DNA of 64,000 nt from Schizochytrium sp. TIO01 (lineage: Eukaryota > Sar > Bigyra > Thraustochytrida > Thraustochytriidae), in the NCBI GenBank assembly GCA_004764695.1, contig SMSO01000006.1, forward strand, positions 786,859 to 850,858. Reading direction: 5' to 3'. Positions 21,620 to 31,585 of the stretch are shown here, piece after piece. The notes beneath the pieces were generated by a model. It saw only the letters and a program-made list of their open reading frames with translations, searched no databases and was not told the origin of the DNA. The translations under genes were made by a program, and so were the position numbers. Numbering within the stretch: position 1 is the first letter of the stretch; each line of letters opens with the position of its first letter.

Positions 21620-22885
21620 GCTTTCACCGGTTCTTGATGCATGATCTGTGACCCATGTATGCATTTGAGCGCTAAGTTCTCTATTTTTATATGAATCTCT
21701 TTTCTTCAAGTTGTTTTTTTAAGAATTAAAATTGGAAGCCTTATTTCATTCATTTTGAAATACTTAAGACCTAGGTACCGAGTATTGTAGAAAATAAACT
21801 AAACACACTTATTATGGCGCAGCGCTCACGCTTGACCGCGTGCAAACTCACTCCATAGCCCCATTTCGAATCCCACCACTGGGCCTTTATTACCTCCTAT
21901 ACACTGTAATTCCTGACCTCTCAGGATTTTCGAATCTTCTCAATTTCCCCTCTGAGAGACCCCACATTGCGACTATCTCCTCACAAGCGCCCGTCAGTGA
22001 ATGAGAGTGGCCCCTGGAGGCGTCATGGAGGGGTAGTCAAGAAGTCAAGCCCTCGCACCTTCCTTTTGCTAGAGGTTGGGCCCAGTTGTAGTAAAGCAAA
22101 GCAAAGCAAAGCAAAGTAAGCCAAGTAAAAGGCTAGAGGACAAGAGCACGCAGTAGTGAAAAGGGCTTTGGAAAGGGCTGCGATCAATCCCATCGAGACC
22201 AAGCAAAACCAGAGCTGAGGTCGCCGCTGGGATCGTCAGTAAGACCCTCTCCACTGTGACCGCTCGCTTTGCACGAACCGAAGAACCTCACTTGGTTCAC
22301 ACTCGAGCACGGCAGTTCGCGAACCTGGGCACGGAGTTTGCTTAGACACGGAGAGCTATTAAACTAAGTAGCTTTGTCAAGAAGGCGTTGAGGCTTCGGT
22401 GAACGCGAGACGCTTATTCTTGAGGCCTCTAGGTGATAGTTGGACAGCTGATATCTGAAGATTTGCTTGAACCTAAACGTAGAGATCACAGTCCGGTGAA
22501 GACCGAGCGAAGGAGATTCCAAGCCATTTTACTAGCTTGTGAAACTGAGGTCAACATTTAAGTGACGTAAGACAATATCTGTTGTAGCAAAGTCTAGCCC
22601 GAGAGAGACCTCTGCGCGTACAAGGGCCTTAGAATGCCTTGTTGATGGAACCTAATCAAAGAACATCAGAATAGTTTATTTCATCACATCAAAGAATCAC
22701 AAAAAGGCAAAACAAGACAAGACAGTCATTCAAAAGACAGAACAACAGACATATCTTTCACTTTCCAGAGATATAGCCGTGCTATTTAATCGCACAGCCG
22801 TACTATAATCCTTGCGTGAGGCTTGTACTGGCAAAAACAGTAAAAGCTCGGAGGTTTCTAGCCTGTGCCACCGCAACCACCAGAA
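21620..22885. other. Intergenic spacer and probable long 5' UTR of the RRM gene
   Basis: Over 1.2 kb no coding signal is seen. It contains a short GCAAA tandem run near 22090-22118. The part close to 22886 is moderately A-rich and may be transcribed leader. Confidence 0.35.
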
Positions 22886-25078
22886 ATGATTTCTCAGCAG
22901 CAGCAGCAGCAGCAGCAGCCAAGCATCGATGAGGTGAGGGACCTTGAAGAACCTCAGCTGGAAACAAAATGCGACATTGAGCATGACCCTATTAGTGAGG
23001 TGCATCTCAGAGAACAAAATACCAGCACCATCAAGAAGGTTGCTACACATCGACAACACCCATCTCCCACCGCTGGTCCCTCTGAAAATCCTGAAACTCT
23101 AAGCAAGGCTGAAGCTTCAGAGGAAGGAAATCTCGAAAAGCGTGACGAGGATGTTGAGAGTGAAAGGGAGTCGGAGCAAGCTCGTAAGATCTTCCTCGGC
23201 GGCCTTTCGCTTGAAGCTACAGTGGAAACCGTCGAAACTCATTTCTCAGTTTATGGAGAATTAGAGGACGTGAAAGTTCCTTTACATCGTACACTAGCGG
23301 GTAAGTCACGAGGATTTGGCTTTGTCACATTTAAAAAGGCATCCGTTGCAAATGAAGTCGTACAGATGGTTCATAAGCTTTGTGGCCGAGAAGTTGATGT
23401 GAAATTTGCTGTATCGCGTTCCCACAACTCAGTCAACTCAGCCTCGGGGCAAACACAAGCTTCTTCTGAGAATAACCACATCGAATGCGCTGTGTCCACT
23501 ACGGAGGACGACACTCATGTCACGAAACCAGCAATTGCGCCATCCAAAGATATCACAAACAATCTTGAAACATTGAACTCTCAAAGCAAGGAAAGCTTTT
23601 ACGAACCCGAGATGGCCGATCAACAAACAAAGATTTTGCGACCGAATCAAACACCAAGTAAAAGCCGTACCTCAACTAAAGGCAATGTATTTGGCCCGAC
23701 TTCAACACAAGGGCAGAGTCCATTGCTTCAATCTACCAAATCCTCCCTTGCAGCAGCCCATACTCCCAAGATGCAAATGGCTTCACATGAACAATTTTCT
23801 TGCTCGTCTGCAAGCACAGTTAGCACTGCAAGTTCTGCTACGTTGTCAAACGCAAGCCAATTCTCTGTGAGAAGCTTTGGGGCCCATTCATCGGAGGAAC
23901 TAAACTGCAAGATTTTTGTTGGAGGATTGGCAGCTTCTGTGACCCAAAGTGTACTTCGATCTTACTTTAGTCAGTTTGGCCCGATTCAACATGCCACGGT
24001 TATGATTGATCGTGAGACAAATCGTTCAAGAGGTTTCGGCTTTGTCTCATTCGACGACGAACCTAGCATGCGCCGTGCGTTGTCTGTGGATGTGCATACC
24101 ATCAGCGGCAAAACTGCTGAAGTCAAACAAGCAATTCCAAGAGAGATGATCGAGCAACATCATTTGCAACAACAGCACCATCAACAACCGCATCAGCACC
24201 AACGTCATCACAGCGGACCAATTTACATCACAACTCAACAGCTACCTGGGTTGCCAGCTCAAGGCGTCGCTATATCAGGGGAGATGTATGGGTACGGTGT
24301 CCCAGGCGCAATCTACTACTTTCCTTCTCACCCACATGCGATTGGTGGGATGCAATACCACCCAATGTCCACGACACAGGTACACCAGATAGTGTCTACG
24401 CCTGTATCCCAAACTAGCCCAAGCCAGGAAGTCGCAGAAGATCATTGCAAGCCATTAAAACAAAACCGCCAATCATCTGAGTCAATCGAGCAATCCACAG
24501 GGGCATCCAGCGGCAGCACTGCATCGTCAACTTCTACAAATTCTCGCCATCATCATCAACAACTAAGATCTTCAAGCCAGCATAGAACACGGCAACACCA
24601 ACAACCAAGAATTGATTCTCCTGAGTTCACTTCCACAGTACAGCAACTTTCTCCAACCCATGCAGTTCCAATGGTGCCAACTGTTTTATCACCAACGCAC
24701 CACCAGCAAACATCTCATCCTCATTCCACCACGCATCACTATGTCTATCCTCAACAACCTCATCAAGCACATTTTCACGTGCCACAAGCTGGATATTTTT
24801 ATGGGCCATCATACCCATATGCACATTCAGAATACGCTTATGGATACGTGCCTGGGTATCAAAGCCTGTCGCCTCAGCAGTATGTTCAGATGCCTGCGCA
24901 CGGACAAACCCAGCTGCAGGAATTGCATGTTCAGCATCAACAAGCTCCCTCTGATACAAGCTCTCCAACTTCTACAAAAGGGAAATCAGATCGCTGTGAC
25001 GGTGAGCTGAAAAAGCAATCTTTCAACACAACTGATAACGCTCTGAATAAACAGGCATCAAAGCCATCCAGGGCATGA
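22886..25078 (+). CDS. Two-RRM RNA-binding protein, Musashi/hnRNP A/B type
   Basis: The first ATG in the long frame is at 22886, giving 730 residues that begin with a short poly-Gln run. RRM1 (about residues 102-180) shows RNP2 KIFLGGLS and RNP1 KSRGFGFVTF. RRM2 (about 340-420) shows RNP2 KIFVGGLA and RNP1 RSRGFGFVSF. The two-RRM layout with these motifs is typical of Musashi, DAZAP1 and hnRNP A/B proteins, which bind mRNA 3' UTRs or pre-mRNA and control translation or splicing. The linker and the whole C-terminal half are low-complexity: Gln/His runs, then Tyr/Pro/Gly-rich segments (YAYGYVPGYQ), which suggests a prion-like or condensate-prone tail. The upstream Ala/Ser/Gln-rich linker between the RRMs is unusually long. 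Confidence 0.88.
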   Translation: MISQQQQQQQQPSIDEVRDLEEPQLETKCDIEHDPISEVHLREQNTSTIKKVATHRQHPSPTAGPSENPETLSKAEASEEGNLEKRDEDVESERESEQARKIFLGGLSLEATVETVETHFSVYGELEDVKVPLHRTLAGKSRGFGFVTFKKASVANEVVQMVHKLCGREVDVKFAVSRSHNSVNSASGQTQASSENNHIECAVSTTEDDTHVTKPAIAPSKDITNNLETLNSQSKESFYEPEMADQQTKILRPNQTPSKSRTSTKGNVFGPTSTQGQSPLLQSTKSSLAAAHTPKMQMASHEQFSCSSASTVSTASSATLSNASQFSVRSFGAHSSEELNCKIFVGGLAASVTQSVLRSYFSQFGPIQHATVMIDRETNRSRGFGFVSFDDEPSMRRALSVDVHTISGKTAEVKQAIPREMIEQHHLQQQHHQQPHQHQRHHSGPIYITTQQLPGLPAQGVAISGEMYGYGVPGAIYYFPSHPHAIGGMQYHPMSTTQVHQIVSTPVSQTSPSQEVAEDHCKPLKQNRQSSESIEQSTGASSGSTASSTSTNSRHHHQQLRSSSQHRTRQHQQPRIDSPEFTSTVQQLSPTHAVPMVPTVLSPTHHQQTSHPHSTTHHYVYPQQPHQAHFHVPQAGYFYGPSYPYAHSEYAYGYVPGYQSLSPQQYVQMPAHGQTQLQELHVQHQQAPSDTSSPTSTKGKSDRCDGELKKQSFNTTDNALNKQASKPSRA

Positions 25079-25854
25079 TTACTTGAGCTGCTAGTTATCT
25101 GATGAAATACTGACTCCTTTTTCTCCGAGACTTTTCAATTCCTGATATTAACCAAATTCGAAGATATATTTTGTCTTTGAGAAGTTCTCTCTATTCCCTT
25201 GGACAGGGTGTTTTTATTTTTACAGACCAAGTAAAACATGGAATCCCCACTTTCCAACCGTTCCGATTTCCAGTCTCGAATTTATCTTCAACCAAGCAAG
25301 CAAAGATTTGGTACCGCATGAAGTGGTCTCCTCATGTCACCTTGGATACCTCTGGATGCCTATTTTAGACTGTTTAATGTTTTGCTCTCATGTTCTTCAT
25401 ATTTTTCTTTTGCTCGGCCTTTCGATTTTCAAGCTCTGTGCCATTTGTAGTTTTGCCAAAATCATCAATTATCATCAACTGCACATTTTTACACTTTACC
25501 ATTCCTACGTCTAACGCTTTATCAACATACTATTTGAATAACTGGAACATTTGATGAAATTCACGTGTACGCATAATTAGCGCCTCATTGCTGACCTTTG
25601 GGGGACAAAAGCTCTATAAAGCAATTATGAGAGGCTAGGGGGCTCCCTACCTACCGTATATATATTTTTAATCCACTAGAATTCTGCGCTATCTGCTCAA
25701 TTCCTCCACGTCACAGAGACGAAAGCATTGCCAGATCCCTTTGTGACTCCGCTCGGGCGGCTGCGAGGCGCCCGAAGTAGCTTCTCCAAGGAGGATAGAT
25801 AAAGTAGCTTTTATTTAAGTTTTTCTGCGTCTCGCAGCTAGAGGTGCGGTAGCC
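25079..25854. other. Intergenic spacer between RRM and golgin genes
   Basis: This 776-base AT-rich stretch holds the 3' UTR of the RRM gene and the promoter of the golgin gene. No other feature is seen. Confidence 0.4.
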
Positions 25855-28197
25855 ATGGACCTGTTCCAGGGTCTCGCCAACAGGGCGGAGAGCCTTTTGG
25901 AGAAGATCGACGGACAAGCCGCAAGATCTGCGGAAAGCTATCGCATGTATGACAGCGATGAAAACGATGAGCACTATGACAACAATGGAGACGATTACTC
26001 GTCGTCTGAAGAAGAAGAAGAAGAAGAAGAAGAAGAAGATAACCGGAAATATCACAACGAAGACGACCACGAGGGCGACTACGTGAATGCGGACAAGAGT
26101 GGGCGTACTTCTTCAGCATCTTCATCATCCCTATGGAAATTGGAAGCGCAAAAAGTTGCAGATCGTCTTCAAAGTGCCACAAGATACGTGTCAAGATCTG
26201 TAACGCCTGTTTCATATGGAAGCATTGTGGACACCGAAGATACCACAAGAAATGCAGTGCGAAAGTCTAGCACTTCTGAGAGCACAAGTGAGGGGGATAC
26301 ATCTTCTGTCAGTGAAGGAGGGGAAGATTTTCTTGAAGAAGAAGATACGGATGGTGAACAGACTGCAGAAAGTTACCAGGGGGAAAAGCGTCCATTTGTC
26401 GAAAGCTCTTCTGGTGGCGATCTCGGCACTCTAGGTCCCAAGGGAGACGACAAAGAAGTTTCCACGAAACATTTAAGAAGCCAAGAACGCGACGCGAGGC
26501 CGAAATCTGCAGGGCCCTCCGAACTTGTTAAAGAGGATGGATTAACTGTGGACTTGGCATCAGCATCCTCGTCAAAGCTATCAAGCAAGAAACCTCCTAA
26601 GTCAACATCAAGCAAAAAGTCGAGCAAGGGAAAAGATTCACGGGGATCAAAAACGATGGAAGCAGATTCCACTTCAATAGGCGAATCGGCCAAGTCAACC
26701 CAAAATAAATCGAATAGTAGAAAGAAGACTTTGTCATCATCTTCTTCGGCAAAGGCTTCTTCTAGCTCTGTACCTGTGTACCGCTCCAGCAGCAGGTCTT
26801 CCACGAAACACGACCGTTCAGGTTCGATGTCCTCAAGTACAACTCAAAATCTACAAGCTTCTCAGACCCGTCGAATCGAAGCTCTCGAAAGTGAGCTACA
26901 AACTCTTGAGCGGCAGCTAACTAGTGTGCAGGAAGACCTGGACGCTGCGCATGAAGCACTGGAGGTCTCTCGTAAAGGGATGCGCACACAAGAAGCAAAA
27001 TTGCGGAAGGAGCTTGATGAAGTCGCAAGTAAGCATGCAAAACGGGAAAAGGAGATGCAGCGTACCATTCGGGACAAAGAAAACAAGATCACAACTCTTC
27101 AGAAAGAACTAGAAGAATTACGAGATGCTGCAGACTTGTTTGATGCAGATTATGATGAGCTACAGAACAAGTACGACGCCGTGGAGCAGGAGCTGCAACA
27201 GTCTCAGGCCCAGTTAAAGCAAGCATCCGAGGCCTCACATTCAGGGGCTGAGGATCTTGAACAAGAACTTCTTAATGCGCAAAATAATGCCGAACAAGCC
27301 CGTCGCGAGTTTACTGTGCAGATCAACGAGGCTGAGCGCAGAATTGCAGAACTTGAGAACCTGAATACAGAACTCTCAAACGAGCTTGCAGCTACACAGC
27401 GCCGGTTGGAGGAGCGGGATGAGCATGACTGGAATGCACAAGAACGAAGTGCGCTTGAAAATGATCATCAATCGGCGCTATACGAGGCCCAAGAAGCACA
27501 GAGACACGCGGAGGAAATGTTGGCTCAGGAGAGGCGTCGTATTCTTGGTCTACAGCAGGAACTAGAAGCAATACAAGCAGAACTAGAGCGTGTAATGGCA
27601 CGAAAAGATCTTGATGAGCAGCGCTGGCAGGGAGAAAATCGCCAATTACGCGAATTAGTGGAGCGCATTAAGCAAGAAATGGATGCCATGAGGAAGCGTG
27701 ATGACATCCAGGGTGTGGCCGCACTTGAGGAACGTCTTGCAGCACTGTCGGAGCACCTTGTGGCCAAACAAAAGCAAGTGGAAGCTCTCACAAGCGAGAA
27801 GGGTGCCTTACGTCAGCGCCTGAAGAGCCTGGAGCGACAGCATGAAGAGTTGCGCATTCAAATGCAGGCTTCATCAGCCCGCAGAAATAACCATGCAGAT
27901 GTTGAAATGGGAAATGGTGCAAACTCAGTGTCTCTCCGATTTCGCCGTCGCCAGGAGACAGCGGCGCTACGCATTGCTCGTCTTGAGCTTATTGCTCGCC
28001 ATCCGAGTCTTGCAGAGGCTGTTGACGTTGTAGATCAGTTGGCCTTGTCGTCAGGAGTCATTATGCAGCGGGAACCATGGGTGAGACTGAGCTTTTTAGC
28101 TTACATGCTGCTTTTGCACTTGTGGGTAATATTTATCCTTGTCTTCCATACCCACGGTACTATCCCCATGGAAGTTTCGCACACGTCAGGAAGGTAG
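25855..28197 (+). CDS. GOLGA5: Golgin-84 (GOLGA5-like) Golgi tether
   Basis: This is an intronless 780-residue protein starting at the ATG at 25855. The N-terminus MDLFQGLANRAESLLEKID matches the short amphipathic start typical of golgin-84. An acidic, Ser-rich region with a Glu run (about 52-61) and a Lys/Ser-rich stretch (about 245-335) follow. A long coiled coil spans about residues 345-690. The C-terminus carries a single tail-anchor-like transmembrane helix (about 746-765, LAYMLLLHLWVIFILVFH), matching the golgin-84 ending in position and in the LLHLWV core. Golgin-84 tethers COPI vesicles between Golgi cisternae. The short lumenal tail after the helix is usual. Length is close to the animal family (about 730 residues). 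Confidence 0.88.
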   Translation: MDLFQGLANRAESLLEKIDGQAARSAESYRMYDSDENDEHYDNNGDDYSSSEEEEEEEEEEDNRKYHNEDDHEGDYVNADKSGRTSSASSSSLWKLEAQKVADRLQSATRYVSRSVTPVSYGSIVDTEDTTRNAVRKSSTSESTSEGDTSSVSEGGEDFLEEEDTDGEQTAESYQGEKRPFVESSSGGDLGTLGPKGDDKEVSTKHLRSQERDARPKSAGPSELVKEDGLTVDLASASSSKLSSKKPPKSTSSKKSSKGKDSRGSKTMEADSTSIGESAKSTQNKSNSRKKTLSSSSSAKASSSSVPVYRSSSRSSTKHDRSGSMSSSTTQNLQASQTRRIEALESELQTLERQLTSVQEDLDAAHEALEVSRKGMRTQEAKLRKELDEVASKHAKREKEMQRTIRDKENKITTLQKELEELRDAADLFDADYDELQNKYDAVEQELQQSQAQLKQASEASHSGAEDLEQELLNAQNNAEQARREFTVQINEAERRIAELENLNTELSNELAATQRRLEERDEHDWNAQERSALENDHQSALYEAQEAQRHAEEMLAQERRRILGLQQELEAIQAELERVMARKDLDEQRWQGENRQLRELVERIKQEMDAMRKRDDIQGVAALEERLAALSEHLVAKQKQVEALTSEKGALRQRLKSLERQHEELRIQMQASSARRNNHADVEMGNGANSVSLRFRRRQETAALRIARLELIARHPSLAEAVDVVDQLALSSGVIMQREPWVRLSFLAYMLLLHLWVIFILVFHTHGTIPMEVSHTSGR

Positions 28198-28735
28198 TCA
28201 TGAACGCCATACTATATGATCAAAGTTGCAAGTTAGAAAAATGAAAAACGAATTAAAGAATATACAAATGAGCAAATCTAAAGAAAACCAATTCTTGTAT
28301 TTTTATGTTTCTACACAACTTTGTTCTAATTTTTGTGTACCTGGAAATCGCTTATCAGTAAACATTTCTGCCGTCTTCTGTGAAGATGCTTGCGGCTCTT
28401 TCTCTGGAAGATACAAAGTAAATATAGTCTACGGTATTGTTGCTGCAACTTCCACCTTCTTTGATATTTGCCTCGAACCCATGGAATGCGTATTAAGAAT
28501 CTCTGTATATGTACGCAGTTAAGACTTAGTATTTGGGTGCTGTGTTTCGAGAAACAGATATCACTATCAATCGCTATAACAAATACAGATGTCTGAAGGG
28601 TCAATATCACAGCAGGGGTAATAACACTTGAGCAAAGCTTAATATCACGGCCATAAGCACGCAGACTATTATTTCTCTTTTTGTTCAATTATCTCGCAAC
28701 AAGACACGAGCCTAGGAAGCCTGGGTAGCCGGGTT
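28198..28735. other. Spacer between convergent genes
   Basis: The 538-base gap between the ends of the golgin (+) and CFAP298 (-) genes holds both 3' UTRs. No coding signal is seen. Confidence 0.4.
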
Positions 28736-29587
28736 TTAGCGAAAACGAATCTGGTTGGTTCCGTTGAGCTGCCTGCGCAAAGCATTCGGGTCCGCCCATT
28801 GGGAGTTAAGATATTCGTCATCATTTGACTCACTAAGACGCTTCATCTCCTCCTGTTTGCGAAAGTAATGAGCCATCATAGCTTTACGCTCATCCTCAGT
28901 CACAGCAGGCTCTCGAGCAGGAGCACCGGAGCCTGGGCGTTGAAGCTTTGCAATAATTTTGGTCTTCTCGTTTTTTCCAACGCGATCACCCACAGTCTGC
29001 CCGCGCAAGAATTCCTTACCGGCCCACCAAAGCTGAGCGGTGTTTACATCTAGCTGCTGTTCTCCATACAGATCAGCCGTGTGGTCTACATCCTCCAAAG
29101 CCATACGAATAGGGTCATATGCTGGCAAGCCCATTGGATAAGCCATAATCACAGCACCACGCATAATATCGATCTTCTCTTGAAGCAATCCAGTAGTAAG
29201 AGGGACCTTCGCTCGTACTTGAGCGGCACTGATTGCTTGAGCAGCATCATCTGCAACCTTATTGAGCACTTCTTGAAGTTGCGGAGACGGTGCTTCGCCA
29301 GTTCGGTTTCCCGTAGGATCAGCGTTGTAGTGCTGACCACGGTTTGGTAAAGAGGCGCCTTCAGCGGCGTTTGCCTGGTCTTGGATCTCATCAATACCCT
29401 TGGCAGATTCCGGTTTAGCAGGGCCGTATTTTGCAAGCTCCTTGAGAGCTCCACTAAGACCTTCAATCTTGAGTCTCATGGTAGAGAGTTTCACCAGTTC
29501 TCTGAGAAGGTCGTCATTCTTCATGGCACATGTTGTTTCATACAAAAACTGGTCTTGCTCAGACTTTTTCACGACAATTACAACCAT
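28736..29587 (-). CDS. CFAP298: Cilia- and flagella-associated protein 298 (C21orf59/Kurly)
   Basis: This is an intronless 283-residue protein starting at the ATG at 29587, about the family length (290). It follows CFAP298 from end to end: the MVVIVVKK start, the RGAVIMAYPMGLPAYDPIRM block, AQLWWAGKEF, VGKNEKTKIIAKLQRPGSG with the following APAREP, and the end block (DDEYLNSQWADPNALRRQL). CFAP298 is a cytoplasmic factor needed to assemble outer and inner dynein arms and for planar positioning of cilia. Its presence shows that the organism makes motile flagella. This is one of the most secure calls in the window. Confidence 0.95.
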   Translation of the reverse strand: MVVIVVKKSEQDQFLYETTCAMKNDDLLRELVKLSTMRLKIEGLSGALKELAKYGPAKPESAKGIDEIQDQANAAEGASLPNRGQHYNADPTGNRTGEAPSPQLQEVLNKVADDAAQAISAAQVRAKVPLTTGLLQEKIDIMRGAVIMAYPMGLPAYDPIRMALEDVDHTADLYGEQQLDVNTAQLWWAGKEFLRGQTVGDRVGKNEKTKIIAKLQRPGSGAPAREPAVTEDERKAMMAHYFRKQEEMKRLSESNDDEYLNSQWADPNALRRQLNGTNQIRFR

Positions 29588-30387
29588 CTTTCTCTCGTGA
29601 AAACTACTTCGAGCTCCAAAACTTAAATCCTTTTACAAGCAAGGTACCTACTACCCAGACACGTTATGATTTGGCTCCGCTGCAAGTTCTGGGGGCCAAG
29701 CTTCGCGAACTCGTCCAAACACTTCTTCTTTACCCTACTAGGTCTCACTCAACCTATCTTACAAGGCTAGCTTTTCTGCCGCCGTCAAATAAGCTCAAAA
29801 GACTGCGCTCAGTCTGCAACTTCGATGAGGACTGGGTCTCGAGTTCCTTTTCTGCAAGGGACCAAGAGCTCTCCTTCGTCGGTTGACGATTTGCTTTCGC
29901 CTTCGTTTACTTCTATCTCTTTTTCACGCTACCAACTCTTAGCAATTATCTTAGTGACTCCACTATTGTTTTGCATAACGTGGTAATTTACGTCATTAGA
30001 TCAATAGTTTTGAACGGTAAACAGAAAAATACTACTACCACTACTACTACTATCACTACTATCACTACTACTACTATAGTAGCTACTAATCTCGCTAGGT
30101 ACCATACCTACATAGGTGAGTGAGTGCCTACCGGCTGATCGTAATGGAAATGAAATGAATTAAATCGAATCGAGATGAAGTGAAGCTCAATGCTGGCAAG
30201 CTTTGAGAAGCTGAAGAACTCGTCTGCGTGGCTTCAGTTGTTGCCTCTCTTGTGTCATTTCAATTCTTCTGACATCCCTCAAACAAAGGACAATACTTAC
30301 TCCACAGCAACCCAAGTTGTCTCGTTTGTTGCTAGGTTACTCCTATCCAGTGACAGGAGTCTTCATGGATACGAGGTACCTAGGTAG
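29588..30387. other. Spacer upstream of CFAP298
   Basis: This 800-base stretch contains the CFAP298 promoter and an ACT-rich microsatellite listed separately. Forward frames here are shadows without domain content. Confidence 0.4.
30029..30092. repeat. Imperfect (ACT)n microsatellite
   Basis: Repeated ACTACT, ACTATC and ACTACC units over about 60 bases. Confidence 0.9.
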
Positions 30388-30961
30388 CTAGTCAGAAGAG
30401 TGCAGCGGAGACAGCTTGCCCTTGCCACGGAGCTGCTTGACGGCGAAGGGCTGCACGCAGATAGCTTTTGCCTGGTCTTTCTCCAAGGCGGATCTTCTCC
30501 CATTTGCTTTCCATTCAGCATCAGGTTCGCTTTCTGATAGGATCTCTTGGTGGTCGCTCTATGACTGCCAGAAGGAAGCCGAGAGACCTCTGTTGGCCCC
30601 ACCTCCTGCGGAATTGACTCAGTTTCCACCTCATGATGAGTGGCCATTCCAATCCATAGACCCTGGCGTGCTCCATTCGCACTCCATCTTTTGGTACCAA
30701 CCTGAATGCGCAATGTTCCTGTGTGGCAAATAAAAAAGTTCTCAATTAGTCCAACTAGCTGTATGCAATTCCATTCAGAGCTATCGCCAAATCCATTCAT
30801 GGAGTTCTACTTCAGCTTGCCCTGAGCTTTTATGATACTTCCAGGGAGTGAGTGGCTCATCAATCGCCTGGGTTATGCTTTTCTTCTTCTTCTTGACCAG
30901 AAGTTGCGGCGCTGTTACGGACGAGGTATGGCTCTTCTTTTTGGGTGGTAATGGACCAAAT
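30388..30961 (-). CDS. Tentative spliced gene, 3' part, unrecognised product
   Basis: Three reverse-strand exons join in frame: 30961-30811, 30701-30603 and 30558-30388. The introns are 109 bases (GTAGAA...ATTCAG) and 44 bases (GTGGGG...CATAG). The product is small and basic at the start (PLPPKKKSHTSS, then a VKKKKKS run) and ends SPLHSSD-stop. Composition is coherent across each join although three different frames are used. The 5' exon or exons were not found; the first listed exon begins in phase 2 after a CAG acceptor. No domain is recognised. It lies between CFAP298 and the divergent O-fucosyltransferase-like gene. Confidence is moderate to low because it rests on splice signals and composition. 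Confidence 0.35.
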
Positions 30962-31585
30962 CTGCTTTACTTCAGTAAGTAAACTTTGCAAAATAGCTAT
31001 TGATATCCTAGTTTACTTGAGGGCTATTCTCTACTTGCGGAAGGCACTCAAAGAGTGGAGTAGTACTAGGCGATACTATGGAAGATCAGTATGGGGTTGT
31101 CTAACAGGTATCTAGGGACTAATAGGCCCTCAGTTACGTAAAGTAAGCAAATGAATCATTCATTGTTTGTTTGACCTTCTGGCAGTCCCTAGCGAGGAGT
31201 TTAAACTTCAATCGACTCCTCTGGCGCGAAGGTCGTGCTCCCGTGGGGTGACCGAGCACGACAGGACGTGCTGGGTAGCTGCCGCCACTCAAGGTTCTCA
31301 GTGAGGAGAGGGCTTCGCGCGCAGATTAGAGAAAGACCGTTGTTGACCTGTCCAAGCCTTCGAAGTCTCTAGTCTGAGGTGGACGTAGCTACGTCTTGCC
31401 TCAAACAAACCCCAAGGCTTTGAAAGGCAACGTAGAATTAAGGTCTGTGCAAAGTCTATCAGACAAGGTTCCATTTCAAAAAAGTAGCTCTCGTCAGGTC
31501 TCCACAGCTGCTCGAAGAACTTTATACTAACGGTTAGAGCAAGAACTAGCTTGACATTTAAGATCCTGCATCCCAAGTCACCATA
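30962..31585. other. Spacer, probable promoter region of the O-fucosyltransferase-like gene
   Basis: 624 bases without a supportable frame. It may contain an unseen first exon of the tentative spliced gene on the reverse strand. Confidence 0.3.

Noticed and set aside
30416-30733. Forward-strand frame of about 100 codons
   Set aside because: It has no ATG start and lies opposite reverse-strand exons with better splice signals and composition.
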